Below are positions 1-7,819 of a stretch of DNA of 22,887 bases, piece by piece. Positions within the stretch are counted from its first letter, which is position 1, and the number at the start of each line of letters is the position of its first letter. Position numbers and translations under genes: made by a program. Below the pieces are notes generated by a model. That model saw only the letters and a program-made list of their open reading frames with translations, had not been told where the DNA came from and made no database searches. The DNA comes from Fidelibacterota bacterium (lineage in GTDB: Bacteria > Fidelibacterota > Marinisomatia > SCGC-AAA003-L08 > D37C17). The DNA is taken from NCBI GenBank assembly GCA_018671635.1, contig JABHHG010000080.1:1-22887 (forward strand), written 5' to 3'.

Positions 1-281
1 TATCTGCCTTGGATGCAAAGGAAATGGGTTTAGTTAATGCTATTTTCCCTCAAGAATCATTGATGGAGGTATGTGTGACATTGGCTTCAAAAATATTACG
101 TAATGGACCCATTGCAATTCGTGAAACAATCTCTTCAGTTAATGAAGGTTTAGACCTTTCGTTAGAAGATGGACTCGAGCAGGAGGCTCAACGATTTGGA
201 GATATTTTTGAATCTGAAGATCAGACGGAAGGTACTTCTGCATTTGTAGAAAAACGTCCAGCCAAGTTTAACGGAAAATAA
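1..281 (+). CDS. Enoyl-CoA hydratase/isomerase (crotonase family), 3' end only
   Basis: This is the C-terminal part, about 93 residues, of a crotonase-fold protein; its start lies before the window and the frame begins at base 3. The stretch SALDAKEMGLVNAIFP, then an I-A-I-R-E helix and the tail FVEKRPAKFNGK, are typical of the C-terminal trimerisation region of enoyl-CoA hydratases, which hydrate 2-enoyl-CoA in fatty-acid or amino-acid breakdown. The oxyanion-hole and catalytic Glu regions lie outside the window, so the exact substrate cannot be told. The stop codon (279-281) lies inside the end of the convergent DUF309 gene, giving a 14-base tail-to-tail overlap. Confidence 0.85.
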   Translation, partial: SALDAKEMGLVNAIFPQESLMEVCVTLASKILRNGPIAIRETISSVNEGLDLSLEDGLEQEAQRFGDIFESEDQTEGTSAFVEKRPAKFNGK

Positions 282-615
282 TTTCTACTCTGGGGAGTAT
301 CTCATAAGGCTTTTTATCTAAATGTTCTACGCACTCCATTAGCCCATTTAATAATGGTTCCATTTCCACCCATTCAGGAACGAGTACTGAGCCTGAAATA
401 TTGGACAATGATTTATTAAACAGATATTTTCCACTTGAAATTTTACCAGATTTCGTATTTAAAATAGCGCCGGTGAGTTGAATAAAACCTTTAATTTCAG
501 GTCGTTCCAATTCACTACCATTTTTCCAAATACTTTCCCAAACAATATGGGCTTCATTGTATTTACATTCATTAAAGAGGTATGCACCTTCGTAAAAAAT
601 ATCCTTTAAAATCAT
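268..615 (-). CDS. DUF309 domain protein (first of two in the window)
   Basis: A 115-residue, probably cytosolic helical protein of the DUF309 family, whose function is unknown. The family signature around F-x-A-H-E-x-W-E-x-x-W is present in altered form as NEAHIVWESIW (about residues 20-30), followed by the expected GFIQLTGA segment (about 43-50). Two of the acidic positions normally conserved in the signature are replaced here (I and S), whereas the second DUF309 copy at 14873 keeps them, so this copy looks more diverged. The ATG at 615 has no strong Shine-Dalgarno sequence. Its 3' end overlaps the enoyl-CoA hydratase gene on the other strand by 14 bases. It lies 36 bases downstream of the beta-helix gene on the same strand and may be cotranscribed with it. 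Confidence 0.7.
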   Translation of the reverse strand: MILKDIFYEGAYLFNECKYNEAHIVWESIWKNGSELERPEIKGFIQLTGAILNTKSGKISSGKYLFNKSLSNISGSVLVPEWVEMEPLLNGLMECVEHLDKKPYEILPRVEIIFR

Positions 616-651
616 AGATATATGAGTAATTCTATCAATTGGGGGGTGATT

Positions 652-1863
652 TTACTTAGCTGTGATTATGGTAGGAGTTAAAGCATTTAATTCACAATCA
701 AATGGTGTTTTATCCTGAGAGAATGTGGTGATGAAAGGAGAATACCATTTTTTAAAATGTTTATCAATTTCTAAATTAACAAATTCAATTTCACCATTAT
801 TTTGGATGCATAAACTATGTTCAGAAAGTATAATTCCATCGCTATCTAAAAATTGAGGGTCGGGCATTCCATCATAAACAATTTCAGGGACATCTCGCCA
901 AAATTTAGCAAATAGTAGTTGACCAATTTCATGACCTAGATCAGGAAGTTGTTTTGATCGTTGATAGTTATTATCATGTATATAAATTGCTGAAGTATAG
1001 GGATTATATAGCGAATCGGTCATGGGTTCTTCAGTAATAAAATAACTCACAATCGCTGTGCCTACCGTTTTGTTTTCAATAATTTGATTATTAAATATCT
1101 CAACATTTTTGGCTGCAAGAATCATTATTCCTGTACCTGCTGGTACACTTCCCACAATATTTCCAGGAGGGGCAAAATTATCTAAATTGTTATACTCACT
1201 TCTATTATTATAAACTCGAATGTGTTCACCTTCCTTTTGAAGTAAATCAGGTAAGTCAAAAATGAGAATTCCCCCTGTATTATGATGAGCATAATTTTCG
1301 TAAACATCTGCATTTATTGAATTCTCAATTTCAATGCCAGCCACATTGTGGTATGCTTCTGAATTTCTTACGATAATATTTTTGGATTGCCCCACATAGA
1401 TACCTGCATCTGAAGCCCCTATCGCAATTGAGTGCTCAATGAGTACATTTTGGCATAATACGGGGTAGAGTCCGTAGGCACCATTTTCAGCTTTTGGGCC
1501 ATTTGTCCATTCTGCTTTAACGCGCCGAAAAACTATACCATCAACATCTTGCGTTTTAATTGCATCACCTTTCGAGTCTTGGATTGTGAAATCAACTAAT
1601 GTAATATTTTTGCAGTTATTCACCCGTAACCCCTCGGCTCCTTCCGTTTGATTTTTGAAAGAGAGGATAGTATTATCGACACCTTTTCCGGAGATAATGA
1701 TGTTTTCTTTTCCTTCTATTGAGAGAGTACCTATTAGTGAAAAAGTCCCTTCACCCAAATGAACCGTATCACCAGGTTCGGCCAATATTAGCATGGTTTG
1801 GATATCTTTTTCGTAGTTTGAGAATAATATAGATAAGAAAATAATGAAGAAAATACCGCGCAT
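652..1863 (-). CDS. Exported right-handed parallel beta-helix repeat protein
   Basis: A protein of about 403 residues from the chosen start. It has a hydrophobic N-terminal export signal (MRGIFFIIFLSILFS) and then repeated beta-helix rungs with the pattern x-I-x-I-x-x-N or V-x-x-x-N-x-A (for example NIIVRNSEAYHN, NADVYENYAHHNTGGI, NVEIFNNQIIEN). The middle part resembles the two-copy parallel beta-helix family TIGR03805, whose role is unknown and which often pairs with a TIGR03806 protein; no such partner is next to it here. The frame is open up to an ATG at 1929, but the ATG at 1863 is preferred: it puts the signal peptide at the N-terminus and has AGGAA 7 bases upstream. There is no lipobox Cys, so it is probably periplasmic or secreted. 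Polysaccharide lyase or surface-sugar roles are possible but unproven. Confidence 0.72.
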   Translation of the reverse strand: MRGIFFIIFLSILFSNYEKDIQTMLILAEPGDTVHLGEGTFSLIGTLSIEGKENIIISGKGVDNTILSFKNQTEGAEGLRVNNCKNITLVDFTIQDSKGDAIKTQDVDGIVFRRVKAEWTNGPKAENGAYGLYPVLCQNVLIEHSIAIGASDAGIYVGQSKNIIVRNSEAYHNVAGIEIENSINADVYENYAHHNTGGILIFDLPDLLQKEGEHIRVYNNRSEYNNLDNFAPPGNIVGSVPAGTGIMILAAKNVEIFNNQIIENKTVGTAIVSYFITEEPMTDSLYNPYTSAIYIHDNNYQRSKQLPDLGHEIGQLLFAKFWRDVPEIVYDGMPDPQFLDSDGIILSEHSLCIQNNGEIEFVNLEIDKHFKKWYSPFITTFSQDKTPFDCELNALTPTIITAK

Positions 1864-1870
1864 AAATAGA

Positions 1871-1875
1871 TTCCT
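1871..1875 (-). promoter_or_regulatory. Ribosome binding site for the beta-helix gene
   Basis: Read on the minus strand this is AGGAA, 7 bases before the ATG at 1863. It decides for that start over the in-frame ATG at 1929, which would put 22 extra charged residues in front of the signal peptide. Confidence 0.55.
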
Positions 1876-1969
1876 AAGAATAATGGTTAACTGAAAATAA
1901 GAGTATAATATTCTCTTTAAGCGACGCAAATTTACTGATTCTTTTCGATTAAATGTGTAAATTTAATAT

Positions 1970-2425
1970 ATGAAATATGAATCAAATTCTGTTGATGAAT
2001 ACCTAAAGGCAATCCCAGAAGATCGCCGTGAAGTACTCACCCTAATTAGAAAACTACTATTTGATAATATTCCTTCTGGTTTTGAAGAAGTATTGGGTTA
2101 TGGCATGCCCGCATATGTGGTGCCTCATTCAATTTATCCTTCAGGGTATCATTGTGACTCCAAGCTTCCATTGCCATTTATAAATTTTGCATCCCAAAAG
2201 AATTTTGTAGCCTTTTATCATATGGGAATTTATGCAAAGCCTGAATTACTAGAATGGTTTGTTGGGGAATATCCCAAGCATTGTAGCGCAAAATTAGATA
2301 TGGGGAAGAGTTGTATTAGATTTAAGAAAGTGGAAAATATTCCATTTGGTTTATTAGCGGACTTAGTCACAAAGATGACGGTGGATGAGTGGATAACTAT
2401 CTATGAAGAAAAATTTAAAAGCTAA
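1970..2425 (+). CDS. DUF1801 domain protein (YdhG-like)
   Basis: A 151-residue cytosolic protein. The N-terminus SVDEYLKAIPEDRREVLTLI, the central LGYGMPAY, the segment FINFASQKNFVAFYHMGIY and the end VEWIT-like helix match the DUF1801/YdhG family. Members have been proposed to act as iron chaperones or small-ligand-binding proteins, but the function is not firmly known. It is the first gene of the plus-strand run that continues 18 bases later with msrB. It lies divergent to the beta-helix gene, so a promoter is expected in 1864-1969, though I could not pick out convincing -35 and -10 boxes there. Confidence 0.72.
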   Translation: MKYESNSVDEYLKAIPEDRREVLTLIRKLLFDNIPSGFEEVLGYGMPAYVVPHSIYPSGYHCDSKLPLPFINFASQKNFVAFYHMGIYAKPELLEWFVGEYPKHCSAKLDMGKSCIRFKKVENIPFGLLADLVTKMTVDEWITIYEEKFKS

Positions 2426-2433
2426 TTTTATAT

Positions 2434-2438
2434 AGGAG
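2434..2438 (+). promoter_or_regulatory. Ribosome binding site for msrB
   Basis: AGGAG sits 5 bases before the msrB ATG at 2444. It is one of several clear Shine-Dalgarno sites showing that this genome uses them. Confidence 0.55.
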
Positions 2439-2443
2439 CCATA

Positions 2444-2827
2444 ATGGCAGATGACCACTTAAAAAATAAACTTTCTGAAGAACAATTTCAAGTGACTCAA
2501 AATTGTGGAACTGAACCACCGTTTTCAGGAAAGTATTATAAACATGTTCAAAAGGGTATTTACTGTTGTGTATGTTGTGATAAAAAATTATTTGATTCGA
2601 ATGAAAAATACGATTCGGGTTCTGGATGGCCTAGTTTTTCTGATCAGATTGATTCAGATTGTATCAAAAAAATAGAAGACAATTCCTTGGGAATGGTTCG
2701 AATCGAAATTCAATGTGCCAATTGTGAAGCTCATTTAGGGCATGTCTTTCCTGATGGACCAACTGATACAGGGCAGCGTTATTGTGTAAATTCACTATCA
2801 TTAGATTTTAAAGGAAAGAACAAATGA
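2444..2827 (+). CDS. msrB: Peptide-methionine (R)-S-oxide reductase MsrB
   Basis: A 127-residue enzyme that reduces R-methionine sulfoxide in oxidised proteins. The MsrB landmarks are all present: two zinc-binding CxxC pairs (C42/C45 and C91/C94), the SGSGWPSF motif (58-65), the AHLGHVFPDGP segment (96-106) and the catalytic Cys in RYCVNS (C114). Length is normal for a stand-alone MsrB, and there is no signal peptide, so it should be cytosolic. Its stop codon overlaps the ATG of the following ABC ATPase gene by four bases (ATGA), so the two are probably translationally coupled. A possible resolving Cys is among the several extra cysteines (C21, C41, C44, C73), but which one acts cannot be told. 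Confidence 0.95.
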   Translation: MADDHLKNKLSEEQFQVTQNCGTEPPFSGKYYKHVQKGIYCCVCCDKKLFDSNEKYDSGSGWPSFSDQIDSDCIKKIEDNSLGMVRIEIQCANCEAHLGHVFPDGPTDTGQRYCVNSLSLDFKGKNK

Positions 2828-3600
2828 TAGACATTAAAAATGTTTCTAAATCTTACAAACTCTCTCGGAAACAAAGAAAAGAAATGGGGAGTGATTTTGT
2901 AGGTAATTCAGTTCTTGCAGTTGACAATATTAGTTTTTTATGCAAACCGGGTAGAATTTTTGGACTGATTGGGCCTAATGGAGCTGGTAAGACAACTATG
3001 TTGCGAATGATTGGTACTATGCTTGCTCCCACTTCGGGGATCATCTCAGTAAATGGATTTGATACGGTGACACATCCCCAATCTGTAAAACAAAGTTTGG
3101 GTTTTCTCTCAGGAAATACGGGCTTGTATGACCGACTAACAGCAGAAGAAATGGTAAAGTATTATGCTGATCTTCATGAAATGTCTGAAATTGATTATCA
3201 AAAAAGTCGAGATCGATTGTTTGCCTTGTTAGATATGGAAGAATTTGCTGGCCGAAGAATAGGAAAGTTGAGTACGGGAATGATGCAAAAAGTGAATATA
3301 GCCAGGACCATGATTCATGAACCTGAAGTAGTCGTATTTGACGAACCCACATCTGGATTAGATGTGATGGCTTCACGGAGTATTATTCGACTTATTAAAG
3401 AATGTGGAGATGAAGGTAGAACCGTAATTTTTTCTTCTCATCGATTGGCAGAGATCCAATCACTATGTGATGATTTGGCCATCATACATAAGGGTGAGTT
3501 ATATTTTAATGGAACCTATGAAGAATTTGAATCCCAAAAACAGGAAGCAACGTTGGAAGATGAGTTTATTCGAATGGTGGGCGAGGGTGAGCATGTTTAA
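2824..3600 (+). CDS. natA: ABC transporter ATP-binding protein, NatA-like
   Basis: A 258-residue nucleotide-binding subunit. It has Walker A GPNGAGKTT (50-58), signature LSTGM (149-153), Walker B VVVFDEP (169-175), a D-loop SGLD and an H-loop His (H206). The Q-loop region reads GFLSGNTGLYDRLT, without the usual Gln, as in NatA-type proteins. The C-terminal end is typical of ATPases that pair with ABC-2 permeases. NatAB in Bacillus extrudes sodium. The substrate here is inferred only from similarity and from the NatB-like partner encoded directly downstream, whose gene starts 8 bases before this one ends. Other ABC-2 exporter roles (drug, lipid or polysaccharide export) are possible. Confidence 0.88.
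   Translation: MIDIKNVSKSYKLSRKQRKEMGSDFVGNSVLAVDNISFLCKPGRIFGLIGPNGAGKTTMLRMIGTMLAPTSGIISVNGFDTVTHPQSVKQSLGFLSGNTGLYDRLTAEEMVKYYADLHEMSEIDYQKSRDRLFALLDMEEFAGRRIGKLSTGMMQKVNIARTMIHEPEVVVFDEPTSGLDVMASRSIIRLIKECGDEGRTVIFSSHRLAEIQSLCDDLAIIHKGELYFNGTYEEFESQKQEATLEDEFIRMVGEGEHV
3583..3590 (+). promoter_or_regulatory. Ribosome binding site for the natB-like gene
   Basis: GAGGGTGA lies just before the ATG at 3593, inside the 3' end of the natA-like gene. It supports 3593 as the start; earlier in-frame starts would put unrelated residues before the conserved permease N-terminus. Confidence 0.5.
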
Positions 3601-4786
3601 GATATTTACAATAATTAAGAAAGAAATGAGGGACTTAGTTCGAGATCGTCGGACGATGTTCTTTATGATTGTATTCCCTGCCGTAATCTTACCCCTAATT
3701 ATTGGTGGAAGTACAATGCTAACCACCTTCGTACTAAAAAAAGAGATGGACAAAATTCTTACTGTTGCAATTGTGGGTGAAGAATATGACATTGAATTAA
3801 TTAGGTTCTTAGAAACTCAGAAAAAATTGATTTTACTAATGGATTTAGAAGCGGCCGTTCTTCAAGAAAATATTCTAAATGAGTCCATTGATGCAGCAAT
3901 TGTAATTCCTAATTCAGTTCAGCAAAACTTAAGGAGTCATAAGTCGATCGAGTTAAAATTATATTTTAGGTCTGGAAAGGGAGAAAGCTTAAAAGAAAGA
4001 CGACTCAATAGAATTTTAGAGGGCTATTTTTCTCCCATTCAAGAATCACGATATTTATCATTAAATTTAGATAAAGAAGTTTTTGAACCTTACTATATTA
4101 CTAAAATTGACGTGGCTTCAGAGCAGGAAAAGTTTGGTAAAACAATTGGTACTTTTTTACCGTACATGTTTTTGCTGTTCTGTTTTAGTGGTGCCATGTA
4201 CCCTGCATTAGACTTGGGCGCTGGTGAAAAAGAAAGGGGAACATTAGAAACTATTCTTACATCTCCCGCAAGTCAAATTGAAATTTTAACGGGCAAATTT
4301 GTTGTCGTGTCAATTTTTGGGATTATGTCAGTCATTTTTGGCTTGATGGGTATGCTTGCTGCTGTAAAATTAAATTCTGATATTCCTGAAGAAATTGTCT
4401 CAATTGCCATGACCATTTTAGGCGCAAAACCAGTGGTGCTTATTTTAAGTTTATTGATTCCAATTGCATTATTTTTTGCATCATTTCTATTGTCAATTTC
4501 TTTTTATGCCAAAACATTTAAGGAAGCTCAGAGTATTATGGGACCGTTAAATATATTGATTATTTTCCCTATAATGATTGGGCTCATGCCCGGCATAACC
4601 TTAAATGTATCTACTGCATGGGTTCCCATTTTGAATGTATCTTTAGCCATGAATGATATTATTTCGGGAACCCTATCTTGGCCGTTGTATGCTGAGGTGA
4701 TGCTATCATTATTATTTTTTACAGGATGCTCCATGTGGCTGTCCGTTAAATTTGTTAGCCGAGAAGAAGTTATTTTTAGAGGATAG
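3593..4786 (+). CDS. natB: ABC-2 family permease, NatB-like
   Basis: A 397-residue integral membrane protein that forms an exporter with the upstream ATPase. It begins with the amphipathic MFKIFTIIKKEMRDLVRDRR segment, then one membrane helix (about 21-40), a large extracytoplasmic domain (about 45-185), and roughly five further membrane helices. The hallmark GAGEKERGTLETILTSP of ABC-2/NatB permeases comes just after the second helix. The frame is open from 3467, but the ATG at 3593 matches the family N-terminus and has its own ribosome binding site. The stop is 3 bases before the ATG of the acylase gene. Sodium efflux is the role of the best-known relative; the actual substrate is not shown by the sequence. 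Confidence 0.86.
   Translation: MFKIFTIIKKEMRDLVRDRRTMFFMIVFPAVILPLIIGGSTMLTTFVLKKEMDKILTVAIVGEEYDIELIRFLETQKKLILLMDLEAAVLQENILNESIDAAIVIPNSVQQNLRSHKSIELKLYFRSGKGESLKERRLNRILEGYFSPIQESRYLSLNLDKEVFEPYYITKIDVASEQEKFGKTIGTFLPYMFLLFCFSGAMYPALDLGAGEKERGTLETILTSPASQIEILTGKFVVVSIFGIMSVIFGLMGMLAAVKLNSDIPEEIVSIAMTILGAKPVVLILSLLIPIALFFASFLLSISFYAKTFKEAQSIMGPLNILIIFPIMIGLMPGITLNVSTAWVPILNVSLAMNDIISGTLSWPLYAEVMLSLLFFTGCSMWLSVKFVSREEVIFRG
4778..4783 (+). promoter_or_regulatory. Ribosome binding site for the acylase gene
   Basis: AGAGGA lies 6 bases before the ATG at 4790, favouring that ATG over the adjacent in-frame TTG at 4787. Confidence 0.5.
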
Positions 4787-4789
4787 TTG

Positions 4790-7168
4790 ATGATTGCACC
4801 CATATTAAAATGGCTTTTCATTCAATACAATAGAGGCGCCTTAAAGAGTAAATTATTTGATGGAGAATTGAACATTGAAGGTTTGCAATATCCAGTGACT
4901 ATTTATCGGGATGAAGCGAGTGTTCCTCATATTTATGCCAAGTCTGATCATGATTTAATGTTTGCCCAAGGATGGATTCATGCGCAAGACAGACTTTGGC
5001 AAATGGAAATGAACCGTCGTGTCGCCATGGGTCGGATTTCAGAAGCTTTTGGTAATCTCGCATTAGATACAGATAGATTAGTTCGTACATTAGGATTCAA
5101 TCGTTTGGCCAAGCAAGATTGGGAGAAAGTCAAACCTGAATTAAAATCGATGATGGAACGGTATGCTGATGGGGTGAATTCATATATTTCAAATGGTAAA
5201 TTACCCATTGAATTTAAATTGGCTGGCATTAAACCTGAACCGTGGCATCCTATTGATTCAATTGGGTGGGGGCGAGTCATGTCTTGGACACTCTCTCATG
5301 GATGGTCAGGTTCACTAACTCGCCAAGAAATAATAGAAAAAGTAGGGGTAGAAAAAGCAGCTGAGTTGGCCATTTATTATCCGGATGATAATCCAGTTCA
5401 ATTACCAAATGGACTTGAATTTAATGCACTTTCCACTGATGAAATGTATGATGCGGTTGCAGGCCCATTTCTAGCGAAAGATATGGAAGGTGGTGGGCGG
5501 GGTTCTAATGCGTGGGCAGTTTCGGCTGAGAAGTCTGCCACGGGCAGACCTATATTATGTAACGATACCCATTTAGTCCTCTCAGCGCCAGGCATCTGGT
5601 ATCTGAATCACCTTCATTCTGAAGAAGGGTTTCATGTAATTGGTGCTTCTTTGCCCGGAGTTAATGGAATTTTGTTGGGCCATAATGAAAAGGTCGCCTG
5701 GGGTATAACATTAGCGTTTACAGATGTGGAAGATATTTTTGTGGAAAAGGTGAATGTTGAAGACACAAATACGTATGAGTATTGTGGTGAAAATTTAGCA
5801 TTTGATATTATTGAGGAAACCATTCATATTAAAGGTGAGTCTTCTTATATAGAAATTATAAAATCAACAGTACATGGTCCCCTTATTGGGAATGTAACGA
5901 GCCGACAAAATTTGTCAATCTCACTCTGTTCTAAAACGCTTATGGAAATGGATCTTCCTCGCGCCATATATGCAATGAATGTGGCTCAAAATATACATGA
6001 ATTTTCGCAAGCAGTTGACCTTATATATGCACCTCAGTTGAATTTAGCCTATGCGGATGTGGAAGGAAATATTGGGCTTTTTATTAGCGGTAGAGTTCCC
6101 ATTCGAAAAAATGGAAATGGTCAATTACCGGTAAAGGGTTGGACGGGTGAATATGATTGGGAGCGAGATATTCCATTATCTGAAATGCCAAAATCAGTAA
6201 ATCCAAAACAAGGTTATTTGATAACTTGTAATAATAAAATTGTAGATGACAGTTATCCCTTTTTCTTGGGTAATTCATACATGAATGGATTTCGAGCACA
6301 GAGAATAGAAAATATTTTTTCTTCAACTGATAAGATTACTATTGAACAATGCCAAGAATTACATCAAGATTTTTATTCTATTCCAGCTGAAATTTTTATC
6401 AAGGGAATGATTAGTGGACTTCGTACCGCAAAACCTAAAGTGCAAAAAATATTGGATGTGCTGTTATCGTGGGATTTCATATTGACTACAGATTCTTCGG
6501 CCGCCACGGTTTATCAGGTTCTCATGTATAAAATAGTCCGAAATTTGGTTGAAGATGATTTAGGAAAAGACTTAACCGATAAGTATATGGGAGTTGGCGA
6601 ACATCCTGTATTATTGCCAACCAGTGAATTATTGGGGCATACAACTCAGGCAATATTTAATGTTCTACAAAATAGTAATTCTAAATGGATAACATCCAGT
6701 AAAGAGATTTTACACCTCCTGGAGAAATCAATGATTGGCACATGTCAATGGTTAGAAGATAGTATGGGCTATGAAGTGGAGGATTGGAAGTGGGGTAAAA
6801 TTCATCATGCAGAATTTCGTCATGGGATGTCAGTCAAAGCCCCATTAGATAAAATTTTAAATGTGGGGCCATATCCTATTGGCGGAGACACGGATACAGT
6901 TTGCCAAACGGCGTATAATCCGGCAGCACCCTATCATGCCAGTGAGTGGAGTCCATCAATTCGTCTAATTATGGATGTGGGTGAGTGGGATAATTCGTTA
7001 ATGGTTTCTCCTCCAGGACAAAGTGGGGTATTGGGGAGTAAACATTATTCTGATATGGCTGAGAAATGGATTGAGGGGGAATATATCCCCATGTTGTGGA
7101 GTCGAAGTAAGGTTGAGGCATCCGCAAAAAAAGTATTTACGCTAATTCCGGAGGGGTATGATGAGTGA
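4790..7168 (+). CDS. Penicillin acylase family (S45) Ntn-hydrolase
   Basis: A 792-residue amidohydrolase precursor. Peptidase family S45 enzymes cleave themselves to expose an N-terminal Ser on the beta chain. Here the expected GSNAW site is at Gly238-Ser239-Asn240-Ala241-Trp242, so the alpha part would be about 238 residues and the beta part about 554. Other family landmarks are the alpha-chain segment AQGWIHAQDRLWQMEMNRR (59-77), NDTHL soon after the Ser, and PGVNGILLGHNEKVAWGIT. The substrate is unknown: members hydrolyse penicillins, acyl-homoserine lactones or other N-acyl amides. Unlike most characterised periplasmic members, it shows no convincing signal peptide, only a weakly hydrophobic MIAPILKWLFIQYN. 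The gene follows natB by 3 bases and overlaps the adenosyltransferase gene by 8. Confidence 0.9.
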   Translation: MIAPILKWLFIQYNRGALKSKLFDGELNIEGLQYPVTIYRDEASVPHIYAKSDHDLMFAQGWIHAQDRLWQMEMNRRVAMGRISEAFGNLALDTDRLVRTLGFNRLAKQDWEKVKPELKSMMERYADGVNSYISNGKLPIEFKLAGIKPEPWHPIDSIGWGRVMSWTLSHGWSGSLTRQEIIEKVGVEKAAELAIYYPDDNPVQLPNGLEFNALSTDEMYDAVAGPFLAKDMEGGGRGSNAWAVSAEKSATGRPILCNDTHLVLSAPGIWYLNHLHSEEGFHVIGASLPGVNGILLGHNEKVAWGITLAFTDVEDIFVEKVNVEDTNTYEYCGENLAFDIIEETIHIKGESSYIEIIKSTVHGPLIGNVTSRQNLSISLCSKTLMEMDLPRAIYAMNVAQNIHEFSQAVDLIYAPQLNLAYADVEGNIGLFISGRVPIRKNGNGQLPVKGWTGEYDWERDIPLSEMPKSVNPKQGYLITCNNKIVDDSYPFFLGNSYMNGFRAQRIENIFSSTDKITIEQCQELHQDFYSIPAEIFIKGMISGLRTAKPKVQKILDVLLSWDFILTTDSSAATVYQVLMYKIVRNLVEDDLGKDLTDKYMGVGEHPVLLPTSELLGHTTQAIFNVLQNSNSKWITSSKEILHLLEKSMIGTCQWLEDSMGYEVEDWKWGKIHHAEFRHGMSVKAPLDKILNVGPYPIGGDTDTVCQTAYNPAAPYHASEWSPSIRLIMDVGEWDNSLMVSPPGQSGVLGSKHYSDMAEKWIEGEYIPMLWSRSKVEASAKKVFTLIPEGYDE
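7150..7156 (+). promoter_or_regulatory. Ribosome binding site for the adenosyltransferase gene
   Basis: GGAGGGG lies at the end of the acylase gene. Two adjacent ATG codons follow (7158 and 7161); spacing fits 7161 better, since only one base separates the site from 7158. Confidence 0.5.
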
Positions 7169-7781
7169 TAAGAAATTTAGAGAACCTAAAATAACCATTA
7201 GTAAAGTATATACACGTACTGGTGATGAAGGTGAAACAGGTTTGGTTGGAGGCCAGCGAGTTGCAAAAGATCATGTTCGTATTGAGGCCTATGGAGATGT
7301 TGATGAACTGAATGCAACCATTGGGGGATGTAGAGAGGCCATAAAGGATTGTATTTCAGACCACTCGGAATTGTCAGAAGTTTCTGGTATTTTACATCGA
7401 ATCCAACATGAATTATTTAACACGGGTACAATTTTAGCCACCATGCCAGAAGATATCACTTCTGATTTACCTTGTATTGTTGAGGTTGATATTCAACGAT
7501 TAGAAGATGAAATGGATAGATTTAATGCAGATTTACCCACGCTCCACTCATTTGTATTGGCGGGAGGGTCAAAGGCTAATATTTGGTTTCATATGGCACG
7601 CAATATTTGCAGACGTGCTGAACGACGAAGTATCTCATTAGCTCGTGAATGTGAGTTAGACCCATTGGTAATTAAATATTTGAATAGACTTTCTGATGCA
7701 CTCTTTGTGTTTAGCCGGTGGGTGAATCATGCCATCGGATGTGATGAAGTTACATGGGATCCAAATATTTCTAAGCTCTAA
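7161..7781 (+). CDS. pduO: Cob(I)alamin adenosyltransferase, PduO type
   Basis: A 206-residue cytosolic enzyme that moves the 5'-deoxyadenosyl group of ATP to reduced cobalamin, making coenzyme B12. It shows the ATP-binding YTRTGDEGETGL near the N-terminus (17-28), GDVDELNA (45-52), and the C-terminal LAGGSKANIWFHMARNICRRAERR region with CRRAER at 150-155, all typical of the PduO/MMAB family. Length fits. The gene overlaps the acylase gene by 8 bases, so it ends the plus-strand run. Its last codon and stop are inside the left arm of the palindromic terminator. No B12-dependent enzyme or B12 biosynthesis gene is next to it, so the enzyme it serves (for example methylmalonyl-CoA mutase or a ribonucleotide reductase) cannot be told from this window. 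Confidence 0.93.
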   Translation: MSDKKFREPKITISKVYTRTGDEGETGLVGGQRVAKDHVRIEAYGDVDELNATIGGCREAIKDCISDHSELSEVSGILHRIQHELFNTGTILATMPEDITSDLPCIVEVDIQRLEDEMDRFNADLPTLHSFVLAGGSKANIWFHMARNICRRAERRSISLARECELDPLVIKYLNRLSDALFVFSRWVNHAIGCDEVTWDPNISKL

Positions 7782-7819
7782 TAAAAAAGCCCCTTTTGAA
7801 GGGGGCTTTTTTATTAGAG
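7776..7819. terminator. Bidirectional intrinsic terminator, perfect 18-bp inverted repeat
   Basis: The left arm CTCTAATAAAAAAGCCCC (7776-7793) and right arm GGGGCTTTTTTATTAGAG (7802-7819) are exact reverse complements around an 8-base loop. The GC-rich inner stem followed by six Ts on each strand is the layout of a rho-independent terminator that works in both directions. It sits between two convergent genes. The stop codons of both (7779-7781 plus strand, 7814-7816 minus strand) lie inside the arms, so both genes end in CTC TAA. Confidence 0.88.

Noticed and set aside
1864..1929. Longer start for the beta-helix gene at 1929
   Set aside because: It would bury the signal peptide behind 22 basic and hydrophobic residues. 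The ATG at 1863 has AGGAA at good spacing.
3467..3592. Longer N-terminal extension of the natB-like gene
   Set aside because: These 42 residues overlap the natA-like gene in another frame and match nothing in the permease family. The ATG at 3593 has a ribosome binding site and the conserved N-terminus.
3499..3792. Minus-strand open frames inside the natB-like, acylase, lipB and E1 genes
   Set aside because: They lie entirely within well-supported plus-strand genes, show no family motifs and have no ribosome binding sites.
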